From the NCBI GenBank assembly GCA_012064385.1, contig QRDG01000415.1, forward strand, positions 2,015,792 through 2,079,791: a stretch of 64,000 nucleotides of DNA, read 5' to 3'. The notes below the pieces were generated by a model. That model did no database searches and was not told the DNA's origin. It worked only from the letters and a program-made list of their open reading frames with translations. Position 1 is the stretch's first letter. Each line of letters starts with the position of its first letter. Position numbers and translations under genes: made by a program. This document shows, one piece after another, positions 1-11,288 of the stretch. Source of the DNA: Puccinellia tenuiflora. Lineage: Eukaryota > Streptophyta > Magnoliopsida > Poales > Poaceae.

Positions 1-3000
1 TTTGACCTTTGACTTTGGTCAACCTTTGATTTAGGGAGAATTCTTTCCTCTTTTAAAATGCACTTTATTTGACCTTCCAAAGGAACCCCTATTTCTATGT
101 CTCTAAAAATTCTGCAAAAATTAGGGAATGATCCCTAGGCTATATGCAACCCAATTATGGAAAAACATTTGACACCTAGTTAAGAAAATGTTTGACCTTT
201 TCTCTATGCAAGATTCTGCCTAAAACTCAATGTTTTTCAAAAACTAGTCAAATGAATTTTTCAAAAGAAGGGGAGTACCTAGACACAAGCACAAGGCATA
301 CCTACACCTCCAGGAAAAATCTTAGCCAAAACAAAAATGTTTTGCTTGCCCAAAGTGCACTTTCCATTTTTGGCCAGCACTGTTTTTTGAAACTTTTGAT
401 CGGACCGACTTTCGAATTTGCAAAAAGTTTGTTCAGCAATCTTGTAGGTCTTGAATTTTGGCGCAGAGTGACGCGAACCTCATCTCATTTGGAGCCCTGA
501 GGTGAGAGAACGATGTCGATGCCGACATTGGCATGGTCTGGACCATGCCAGGATCGGCATGGACGTGGCCGTGGGCGCCGCCCGTTTCTGGACGCCGGAG
601 AACAGCACCTCCTCGCGCCCGAGCCTGCCCTCCGCACCCCTAGCCTCACTCTCCACCTCCCCTGCACCACGCGTCGCCGGGGGAAGCACCGGACGGCGGC
701 CGCGCAGACGCGCCAGGCACTAGCCGACGCACCGACCACGCCCTGTGCCGCCGGGGCCCTCCCGTCAGCGCCTCCTCCGCCGCACGGACCGGTCCGTCGC
801 CGGGGATTAACCGTCGTGCACCTCCTGTGCCACCGCTCCGTCAACGCCCCGCCGCCGCCGCCACCACACGAGGCTGACACCTCGCCGCGCCATTTACTTC
901 GGCCACCGCGCGGACGGCCTATAAATTGACCCCCCCTCGGCCTCCAGAGCACCTCACCCAGCTCCTAGCCACCCCATGACTCTCCCCTGCCCCAATCATA
1001 GCTCGACGAGCACCGCAACTCCGGCGACCGATTTGCCCTAGCCGCCTCGGCCGTGGACAAATTCTTCGCTAGAGGGGCCCCGTTCGTCGATTCCCTCCAC
1101 CCTGAGCCTCCACAGATCACCGTGATGCCGATGCCCTGCTCGCCGGGGTGATTGGTGGCCGGATTCGACGAGTGCATCGTCAACCCGACGCCACCGCCGC
1201 CGGAGAGGACGCTCTGCTGCCACCCGAGCTCGCCAGCAACCACCCGTGCCCAGACGAGCTGCTCCACCCCTTCCCCGAGCCGTTCTGCTCCCTCTCCGTC
1301 CCTTCCCCGTGCCCTAGCCGCAGGGAGCCGCCGCCGGTGAGTCGCCGGAACCTCGCCGTCCCCTCCGCTCTGTTTCCCGCTTCCAAAAAGAAAAGAAAAC
1401 GTTTCGGTAAACACTGACCAGTGGGTCCCACTGTCAGGGTTTTAAACTTTTCTGAACCGTTTTCCTGTTTGTTTTCTGTTTATTTTTCTGTTAAAAATAG
1501 ACAGATTTTTGGTTGAACTTTGGAAGCCAATATCTCCCTCAAAAATGCTCAGAAAAATGTGAAACCAATTTTGCTGGCTTTGTTATGAAATTCTCTTTCC
1601 ATTGGAACAAGAAAATAAATTTTTGGAATTTATTTCCTTTGGATTTTATTCGATGACATAAGAGGGGTATTTGACGCTATCTCGTGTTCCTTTGGATAGA
1701 TTCCGACCTTCCCGACGAAATAGGAGTTGTTCCCGAACCTGAAGGCAAGCCATTAACTCAATCTCAAACTTGGTCGAACCCTAGAATTTAAATCTATTGC
1801 TCAAGTGGATTGATATTGCACCTCACATGCCATATTGCATTTTAATTGTTGTAGTACTTTATAATTGCTTACATATACCACACTCCCGTTCCCTAGACGA
1901 TGGCCGGAGGAACCGCCGCAGTCGAAGGAATGGGGGAAAATATTACAACTGTGCGTCTCGCGCTTGCGAGGCTTTGTTTGGGTCTTTCCTCTTCGCCGAG
2001 GTGAGGAACAGACGAATGTCGTCTTATGATCCTCGGAGTTGGGGGCATTTGCCAAAAGAGTTATTTGCCTTGTCCCTCCGTCAAATATGGTTGGCATAGA
2101 CCACCCGGACTGCGACGCTTGGGAGCTGACTTTCCATTTGGTTCTTTTTGCCGAGATTGCTGACACCACGTCGGGATAACCCTCGAGTGGAATGGATGCT
2201 CTCTCATTTTTATGAGTGCTTTTCGGTTCATTCTTTTACGGTGACACCGGCCGGGTTGCCCGCCACCGTCATCCGTTTGAAATATTATTCTGGGAACACT
2301 AACCCCCGAGTGGCACCGGCCGGGTTGCCCGCCATAGTCACCCGGGTATTATTATTATTGAGACACTGTTATCTCTGCTTACAAGTATTATGCTATTATA
2401 TGCTATTGTTGTTTCATGCTTATGCTTGTGTTGCTTGAATCATGTTGGAAACTGAAATAAGAATTTGACTAAGAAGATAACCACCTCCCTCGACTAGATT
2501 GAGTCACATAGTGCCACTCACCAAACACACCAGCACACCATGCGTCGTTCATGTGGGCGAACCATGGCCGAGTATTCCATCTAGCCTCCTTTGACGCCAC
2601 CCTTTTGGCAAGTCTAGTCGGTTACCTTTGTGGTCGGGGCTAGTCTTGCGAAGGTTCCGGAGCTAGGCATCGCTCATTCGTTGGGGACGTGCCGGATTCA
2701 CTTCGTCATAAGACGTGGTCCCAGGGGACGTGTCGGTGGCTACACAGGGAGTGTCCGGGTGGAGTAAACGGTGGTGGAAGTGTGGGTTTGTGCTGCCGCC
2801 ATGATGGGTTCTAGTACTTCGGTACCGGCGGTACAAACCTAGACTTCAGCGTATGGGTAAACGTTGCAACCTCTCGAGAGTGTACATCTAGAATCTAGCC
2901 TTGTCCCTAGGTTATGGGACGAAGTTTGGGTCGGGTCACACTAAGAGTCAGTCCAGTCGAACATGGAGAAATTATTATGATGAGACTAGCAAACAAGTGA

Positions 3001-3621
3001 CCACGGAAAGAGTAAGCCAGAGTTGGCTAGAGGCTTGGGAGCCTAGTTATGGTTATAAGTTATCGCGTGGGAAGTGAAATCTCCCTTGGTATCATGAAAC
3101 ACCCCTTCAAAGGTAAGTAGGTAAGTTATGTCCAACCGTTAAGCTTGGACTCCCCCTTGTAACCCAGCTCATGCCACGCTACTTTCCGAACTTATGCCAT
3201 GCCATATAGATAGACCTTGTTTGGTTTTGGACTAATGACTTGCGAGTACTTCAAGTACTTACCTGGCTTCTCATGTGGCCAGACTCCGTTGCTCCCGACG
3301 CCGAGTACCCGCTGTACGAGAACTAGGAACCCGTATCCCAGGCAGGACCCCGTGGAATAAGGCCCGCTGTCGCCACGCTACTATCTACGTTTCCGCTGCT
3401 ACTTCCGCTAGAGGCTCGATGTTGGATAAATAATGTACATACTGTTGTGTGCGCATGTTGCGCGAGCGCGGGAGCCTCACCCCGTGTTGTAACTTGTAAC
3501 CGCCCGAACTCGGAGCCATAAGTATGTATTTGGTTATGCCTTTGTTATCAAGTTGACATATATCCAGTGTTTCTGGGACTGGTATATGGGGTGACTCGAT
3601 CATCTGAATCGGGGTGCCACA
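1..3621 (+). repeat. Right part of a long Gypsy-type LTR
   Basis: The stretch contains a GC-rich block (about 480 to 1400) between AT-rich arms and no transposon protein domains. It ends in GGGGTGCCACA, a usual CA-type LTR terminus, at the exact point where a minus-strand transposon ORF begins. A 15-bp word around 2870 to 2885 (CCTCTCGAGAGTGTA) recurs in reverse complement at about 11952 in the solo LTR, which suggests related families. No primer-binding site follows position 3621, so this is the outer 3' end of an element or a solo LTR. The left end lies outside the window. The short GC-rich ORFs at 485..952, 513..929 and 965..1414 look like chance ORFs in the GC-rich block, not genes. Confidence 0.6.
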
Positions 3622-4736
3622 GACAGCCTTTTCCTCGTATCATCACCAAAAGCCCCGGGTTCCTCCGGGGAAAAGTCGCCGAAAGGCAGTCCCACCGCCG
3701 TCAAAGACCTCCCGGGGGTTGTCGATTGCCTGGGCACCGGGAGCGGATCCAGGAACTCGGTACCCTGGATCCTGTAGGCGTTGCACCGCAGCATGGGAGG
3801 CGCGACGTCTCCACCCTCAGGATAGTCGAGCAACGAGAGAACTCCCGGCGGAAGATACTATGGCGGATCAAGAAGGCCATCTTCCTCCCCAACGGGTTCG
3901 ATGGTAACAAGGTCCACATCTTTGGCGGACCTCCCATGACGGCTGGGACCTGCCCTACAGCGGGGCGATTCCTCACCGAATGAAGTCACCAGTAATCATA
4001 GCGCAAGTTACGTTGCTATCGCGGAGCTCGGCCAGCCGCCTAATGGCCGGAAGAAGGGTTTCATCATGAGAACTCACGTCCTTGGAGTTGGCTAAGCTCT
4101 CGACCGGGGCAGTTGGCACCAGAAGATGAGGGCTGGGGTTGTCCGCCAAGATGAAGTACCAGTTGTTCCACCACTCTTCCCAGTTGGCACAGATCTTCCC
4201 CCCCCCCCCGGGTACTGGTGCGCCGATACTTTCTTGAGGCAGAAGGGCACTCCGCCCGCTATCCACCTCAACCTCCCCGTGCGGGGCATGAAGTAATGAC
4301 GGAACAACACCACGGAGGTCATCACTCCGACAAACGCTTCGCAAGCGTACGCGAAGGTCGCCAAGATCAGCACCACGTTCGGGCGCAGATGGAGCATATG
4401 CAGCCCGAATGCTTCCAAGACCGCGATGAAGAAATCAGAAAAAGGAGGGAGCAATCCCATCATGGAGAAGTCATGAAAGGTCACCACTTCACCTTCTCGC
4501 TGGGGGCCTGCATCCGGGCGGATCTTTAGCTGGTCGCCCCCAAGGAACTCCACGGCAAGCACACTGCGGGCACGGGCAATCCCTTCCTCGCTCGCGAACA
4601 AGCTCGGAGAGAATAGGGCTTGGGTTACCCTCGGTGGGGGAAGGGGAGCGGCCCGGGCGAGGCCTGCCGCTGTTTTCTCCTTCCCGACGGATTGCCTCAC
4701 CTTCCTCACTAGTCCTCTCCCCCGCTTGGGCGCCAT
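3622..4736 (-). pseudogene. Antisense ORF fragment of a Tat-type Gypsy element (PF04195-like)
   Basis: Reading the minus strand from an ATG at 4736, the product starts MAPKR and carries the hydrophobic core LLPPFSDF...LHLRPNVVLILATFAYACEAFVGV. This matches, residue for residue in many positions, the antisense ORF that starts at 29598. The family is the putative gypsy-type transposon domain (Transposase_28/PF04195), known as an extra ORF in plant Tat-lineage Gypsy elements; its role is unknown. The frame breaks at a run of 12 C (G on the coding strand) at 4198..4209 and continues in another frame to about 3973, then again to 3622. There the ORF is cut by the end of the LTR on its left. It is a dead fragment; the rest of its parent element is not adjacent. 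Confidence 0.7.
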
Positions 4737-4849
4737 GGGTGGGGGAAGAGGGAGAAGCGCGCGGCACATGGCGAGAAGAAAGAAGACGAAGCGCGATGGG
4801 TGGCGATTTGGGGATTTCTTCGATTTGGGAGAAGTAGACACCTTGCTAA

Positions 4850-5230
4850 GCCTTCTCCAAGTCCTACTGGTTCGACAACCTTGGTTTTGTAATCAAGGGA
4901 AAATTTCCGCTACGCTACTTCATACCTTCCTCTTGGGGTCTCCCAACAGCAGTCAGCAGGCCTCCCCCTCCGGGCGTCCTTCTGGCTCCGTCTTTGTTTC
5001 AACTTGGAAATAAATCCCGTAAATTTTCAGCGCATTACGAGAAACTTCCCAGAACAACTATTCTAAAACAAAAAGACAGCAGAAAACAGAAACTGGCATT
5101 GGACATCTTGTTAATAGGTTAGTTCCATAAATCATGCCAAAATGATGTAAAAACATTATAAAAACATGTGGCACTGATGTAAAATCAAGCATGGAACATC
5201 AAAAATTATAGATACGTCGGAGACGTATCA
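4850..5230 (-). repeat. Athila-type (Sabrina-like) LTR fragments
   Basis: On the minus strand a typical LTR head, TGATACGTCTCCGACGTATC, starts at 5230 and runs to about 4985. It includes the block on reduced amino-acid-like text around 5090 to 5110 that also occurs at 10590 to 10640 and 45950 to 45990. The part at 4850..4960 resembles the 3' end of the plus-strand LTR near 15330..15420 (the word GTCCTACTGGTTCGA is shared). The LTR is much shorter than the copy at 10478, so its middle is deleted or rearranged. This is the 3' LTR of the minus-strand internal fragment that follows. Confidence 0.65.
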
Positions 5231-7870
5231 GCATCCCCAAGCTTAACTCCTGCTCGTCCTCGAGTAGGTAAGTGATAACAAAATAATTTTTGAAGTGAAT
5301 TGCTACCAACACGATCTTGATCATGTAATCATGTAAAGCATATGAACTGAATGGAATGATCCAAAACAAAGGTTCATTGAATGAAACAAACAATGATTAA
5401 CCAGGTGTAACATCTAAGCAAGAATTTACTAGAAAATAGTACTTTGGAGATTTAAAAGTATAACACTTGACAATGATTGATATCTCACAAAGCAATATTA
5501 GTTCAACAAAGGGGTTTGGCCAACACAAAGGAAGATTTAAGTTTTCAGCAAAAAGCTTCAACTTGCAACTTGTTTATCTCAAGATAAAGTCAATACAAAG
5601 CTTTCATGTTTACACACAAAGATAACATGAAGTAAAACATGAACCAAAGTTGACACCAAGTGATTGCTTGAGGAGTTAAGAAGGAAGATGAAGACTGACG
5701 CAACATAAAAGTAAAAGAAAGGCCCTTCGCAAAGGGAAGCAGGGATTAGTCATGTGCTAGAGCTTTTTATTATTTTTTGATTTTTTTTACATAAGTAAAA
5801 CAGTTTTGAGATATGCATGCTTTCGTCAACGACTTCACAGTAAAGAAACTAGCTAGTCACCCATTTCAAGAAAGGCTATTAGACTTTTGAGAGCGGCTGA
5901 TTTTAGAGGAATGAGGTCACTACTCTTTTCTCCTTTGTTTCACCACTAACCAATGTTTTGACTGATTTCTCAGGTTTTTATTGTGTGGAGGAGAATGGTG
6001 AGTTATATTTATATTTTGCTTATGCCACTTTCAGATAAAATTCAAGTGAGGGCGTGAACCATCAACACCGGGTGAAAGGGGGGAAATGACCTTGCTTGTC
6101 ACAGGTTATATCTAACTTCCTACTGCTTCCTCATGAGCTTAAAAACAGAGGCACAAAAAGGAGAATTTTGAAGAATTTTGAAAGTTTTAAAGATAGCACA
6201 TGAAAATTTTACTTGTAGTGGCAAAGAAATACCACATGTAGGTAGGTATGGTGTATACAAATGGCAAAGATATTTGGCTCGGGGAGTTGGATGCATGAGA
6301 AGTATTCCTCTCAGTACGGAATTTTTGGCTTAGCAGGATAACAAGCAAACACATAACATCAACTTGGTTCAATGAATGCCTACATATATACATCATGCAT
6401 AACCACTGGACTTCACACCGTCTACCTTGTTAGCCAAACCAACTCCTTGCAAAAAGATTTTCTAGACTTTGAGAGCTACCAAGCAGGACAAGCACCATAA
6501 TTTTAAAGCTTTACGACAGTTCTTTACTAATCTATTCTTACTAGATGATCCACAAGTTTAAGCATTAATCTACTTCATATCTCTAAATAGTTGACAAGTA
6601 TCAAAGATTCAAGACAATGGTCTACAAGATTAAGCAGCACTTTTAACACTTCCTACATAAATAATTTCCATTCAACCAAAAACCAATCAACTTATTTGAA
6701 ACAAAACTAAAATGGTGAAACAACAAGGGAAATACTTCCTAAATACAAAAGCTAACAGCTCTGAATAAGAGATTCTTGAAAACAAGAGCTAGAAGCAAAA
6801 ATAACAAAGGCTAAACACTCAACACATATAAGTGAAGAACAGGAGTGTATAATGAAAAAGTGGAGCGTGTCTCTCTCCCAAACAAGAATGCATGGATCCA
6901 AATTATTGCAAAGACCAGAGAACAAAACACAAACAAACTGAAAGTAAAAACAAACTGACGCTCCAAGAACAACACATAATGTGTAAAGGAATAAAAATAT
7001 AGTACCATGACAGAAACCGATGATTGTTGATGAAGAAGGGGATGCCTTGGGCATCCCCAAGCTTAGACGCTTGTGACTTCTTGAATATTTAAGAGGAGGG
7101 TCCATGGGGAGCCTCCCCAAGCTTAGGATTTTATCCCTTCTTGATCTTCCTTCATCACCTCGCACTTGGATACGTGAAAACTTCCTTCACGCAAAACTTA
7201 TAGCAACTTCATTAGAGGGGTTAGTCCACAAAAACAATATCCTACTTCAGTTTAAAAGCACATATCATGAACTTATTTTTTTTAAACATTAGATACTGTC
7301 ACAAAGGTCTATGTAAAGCTCCAGATCTGAAAAGAACTTCACTCTGCCCGTGAAAGAAGTAATGCAAAACTAAGGACAGAATTTGTCAAAAACAGAATAG
7401 ACTGTAAAGATGAATTTTTTCGGGGCACTTCTGGACCTCAAATCAGAAAACTTAAAACTAGACAAAGGTAGAAAAAACCCTGATACTTGCTGTAAAAATT
7501 TTGCAGCCACTAATTATGTGCTGTGATGTTTTTGTATTTTCGAATAGTGAAGAACAGAAATCTGTTTCTAGACAGCAAACTCACCAATTAGTCTTCCTCT
7601 CCTTAGAGGCTATTTTTTGCACCAAAAACCAAAACAAAAAGATACAACGGAGTTGTTACAGAAGTAACATCACCTAAAAACCAAAAAGAAATAGAAGGTA
7701 ATATAAAATGGGTTGCCTCCCATAAACGCTTTTCTTTAATATAAAAGGGGAAATTCAAGTTTTATAAATTTTGATGGTCCCCAATTGCCTTCCCTTGATA
7801 TTCTTACCATGACCTTTTAGAAAGATGTGGTGTCCTCCTGTGGAGCGGAATGTCACAACTCCTTCATGCA
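5231..7870 (-). mobile_element. 3' internal part of an Athila-type Gypsy element
   Basis: The minus strand reads into the LTR at 5230 through a purine-rich tract (AAGCTTGGGGATGC, at 5231..5244), the usual polypurine tract position. The same AAGCTTGGGGATGCC motif recurs inside, near 7045..7065 and 7105..7125, and in the plus-strand relative at 17360..17420. The words GGGTTGCCTCCCA (about 7708) and GGGAGGCAACCCA (about 16768) also pair the two. No ORF longer than 137 codons is present and no gag or pol domain was found, so this is non-coding retrotransposon DNA. The upstream (left in element sense) border near 7870 is only approximate. Confidence 0.6.
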
Positions 7871-10477
7871 TATTAATGACTAGATTTGGGGGCGCGGCCT
7901 ACCGCGCGACACCTGTTGATTCTTTTAATATTTTGCCCGTAATTGTCATAATTTGTAAAGATTATTGATGAGATGGTTAATATCAAAAATATATAAGCTA
8001 AACGGAATGATAGTATCATAATCATGCTGGTATGTTGTTCCTCGCAGCGGTGACATATATTGATCAAGCACAAAGATCACACCGTTCCTTTTTAGAAAGA
8101 TGAACATTTATATATCCGTACGAAAGCATATCTCTATGGTCTTACGAAATAAACAATTACTACAACACCCAATCTTAACATTAAGAAACAGGAAAAAATG
8201 GAGCAATGGTAAAACATACATTGATAGTAACTTAAGATTCATACCACACTGACATAACATATGAATGTTCTATGAGAGTTGTCTTTAGGTACACATAATA
8301 TATACAGACATGGAAGTAGTACTAAATACATAAGTTCTGACCAGTTCACTGATCTAAAGTGGACAAGGATACATGATCTCAAAAACCTAATGAGTTTCAT
8401 GTAATCAATAACGATTCCAAAAGCCAGAGGCGTCTGGTTGGTTTCAACAACATTAACAATGAGACATCATAACCAATGGTCATGTATATGATACCTAATT
8501 CACTCATCCAAATAGTCTTGCTTATTAGAAAAACTTTTGCATTGCCCGACACACTTAGGAATAAAAGGAAATCTTAAAGCTGCCTCATAGCAGAACACTA
8601 AAATCTTATGAGATCACACGATTTTAGTAACATCTATCACCCTGCCATCTAACAAATATCTGGTAACACTAAACTCACTCTTATCCGAACCCATAAAGTT
8701 TTCGCAGTTAAAAATTACTGAAGGAAAAATAATAACAAAAAATATATAAGGTCGCATTTGAAACAGTCTCACCTTCGGAGCACTTCAACTATAAGTAAAT
8801 GGAAGATCATGATAGCGAGGGCAATTGTGACATCTCTTAATGACAGTAGGAGAGGAGGTTAGGAGAAAGATGGAGATCTAGGCGAAAATTTGCCCACAAC
8901 GTACAACACAACATTGATGCACATCATAATAGCTAATGGTTTATTGGAATGGAACTTGATCACATGGGGTAATATTATTTTTAAGTGAGACCATATATCA
9001 TAGAAATAATTGTGTTTAAAACCTATATTTGATCAGCTGGGCAAACACTATTTCTTTGCCCTGAAGTACCATAGAATATATGAAGTAACAAATGACCAGA
9101 GACTATTTAGCTTACTTTAACATCTGTATTTACACTCTCACGATGCAAGCTAAAATGGTGTTGGATCTCCTGAATCTTTAGTCATTTTCTCTGTTACATA
9201 ACTTAACTGTCTAGTTTTGCAGTAATCAAATGTATAAAAGGAACTGATAGCTGATAAAGATATCTTCTAGGCTAGATATCAGTGCAAATACACACTCAGA
9301 GATCCAATAATAGCATATATCAGTGCAAATACACAGCAGTATGTACATGGCCAGGATAGCTTCTAGGCTAGAAAGAGATATATATTTCTATCACTCGGAG
9401 CAATGTTAGTTGCGATTTTTTTGGTCAAGTCACTTGCTTCAATAGTCCTATGATAAAAACACAAAGACCAAAAGGCAACTATTTCCTTAAATTACATCTC
9501 AAGCATATCTTTGAAATAATTCGTTAGTCTAGCCAGGATTGTTGCATGCATCTCGTTTTACGGGATAACACAAGCAATGAGATGGAACAATGCAAATAGA
9601 AAGAAATACAAAGGTATAGCATTCTTTTTGTAACACATACATAACACAAAGGAGAAAACTGAACTTATAACCTATATAAATGGAGGAGGCATTGTCAGCT
9701 CTGAGCTCATTGTTCCTGTGCTGAAACCTACAACGTAGAAAACCATTAGAAGTAACAGATCAGTGATCAATCAGAAGTTAAGTAGAAAAGTAATTAAAAA
9801 GGTCACATAAATATGTCAGCGAAAGCACATGGCGACGGCAGCCCCCACAACTGTTTTGTTTGTTCTCTACAATGGCCCCACTTTTAGACATTCAGACCAG
9901 ATCTCGTTTCTAATTTCCATGCCATTAAACATGAAACCCCCTAAAAAGGATAGAAAACCATAAAAGCCAAAGAATCAATTTTGTATTCAGTACACCTAAA
10001 TATAAGCACAAGTGCTGACCAATAGTTCTCATTATGAAAAATATGGAGATACATCGACAATTTAGAAGAGAAACTTAAGTTGGATGCCCAAATACTTCTG
10101 TTTTGGTGAATACACACCTAATTCTCATTGGAGTATTTCAGCTTCATTGCAAAATTAAAATTCGAAGTGGAAACCTTTGGTGAAACAACACACTGGAAAC
10201 CCTTTGAAAGCACATCAGTTTCATTGATAGATTAATGTTTAATATGTGTATCCTTGCACATACACCTATAGATAGATATCTGTAGCACATGCATTTTTAT
10301 TTAATTTTGTGGCCCAGATGTGAAAGCTAACTAACACGACTACATGCAGATTTAAGTTCCATTTCCCGAGAGGAATGGTTCTACAATATCAAGAAATGAA
10401 TGGCTGCAACAAAGCATTGGTGTATATACAAAATAACCGGCCTGTAAGGTCTTACTCATAAAACCTAAAGAGAGGGG
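7871..10477. other. AT-rich stretch without recognised gene or element
   Basis: About 2.6 kb with no ORF above 66 codons, no LTR termini that I can pair, and no recognised protein domain. A palindromic GC-rich word (GCGCGGCCTACCGCGC) sits at its left edge near 7893..7908. A 44-codon plus-strand reading frame begins near 9829 but has no supporting feature. It may be old transposon sequence or degenerate intergenic DNA. Confidence 0.4.
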
Positions 10478-11283
10478 TGATACGTGTCATACGTATCTAT
10501 AATTTTTGATTGATCCATGCTAGTTTTGTGATGTTGTCACATGTTTCTACTATCTTATTACATCATTTTTATGAATTTTGTCGAACTAACCTATTGACAA
10601 GATGCCTAGTGCCAGTTTCCTATTTTTGCTGTCTTTTCGTTTCAGAAACTTACCATAGGAAATATTCTCGGAATGCGCTGAAAATTTACGAGGATTTTTT
10701 ATTCGCCAAGATGGAGTTTCAGTCCCGGAGGGCTCTTCATCGCCATGCCTTCCTCCGGGATGATTTGTGAGTAGTCCCACCTTGGACTACGGGTCTATGG
10801 CAGTAGCTAGATGGTAGTCTCTCTCCCTTGTGCTTCATGTATTATGATCTTGTGAGCTTCCTAACATGATCAAGATTGATTATTGTAATACTATGTGATG
10901 TGTTTGCTGGGATCTGATGGATTATGAAGTTATGATCAGATTGTGCATGATTCTTATATGTTGATTTATGTTCTTGCATGCTCTCCGATGTGCGTAGTTA
11001 CTTTGGCCAAGTGATTGTGTGTATGTCCAAGAGGGAGTATTTATGCTAGATAGTGGGTTCATGCCCCCTTTTGTTCCTGGGCACGAGTGACAGAAACGTC
11101 TAAGGGCGAGGGTGTGCTGTTGCTACTAAGGGTAAAACAACAGTGTTAATGTATCTTTTGATATTAGTATTGCTTACTTAATGCGCTTTACTTAATGCAA
11201 ATGTCTGTTGCTTGCAACTTAATACCGTTGGGTGACAGGCTGGATAGCGATCCCACGGTGGACTTTTTAGACAAAGATGCAGT

Positions 11284-11288
11284 TGGAC
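11284..11288. repeat. Target-site duplication TGGAC, left copy
   Basis: TGGAC directly precedes the TG terminus of the 3.6-kb LTR and is repeated exactly at 14909..14913 after its CA terminus. Confidence 0.85.

Noticed and set aside
485..1431. GC-rich ORFs on both strands near the left end
   Set aside because: They overlap each other in several frames, are Pro/Arg-rich without domains and lie in the GC block of a long LTR.
9829..9960. 44-codon ORF starting MATAAPTTVLF
   Set aside because: Short, with no conserved neighbour, no TATA box and no recognised domain.
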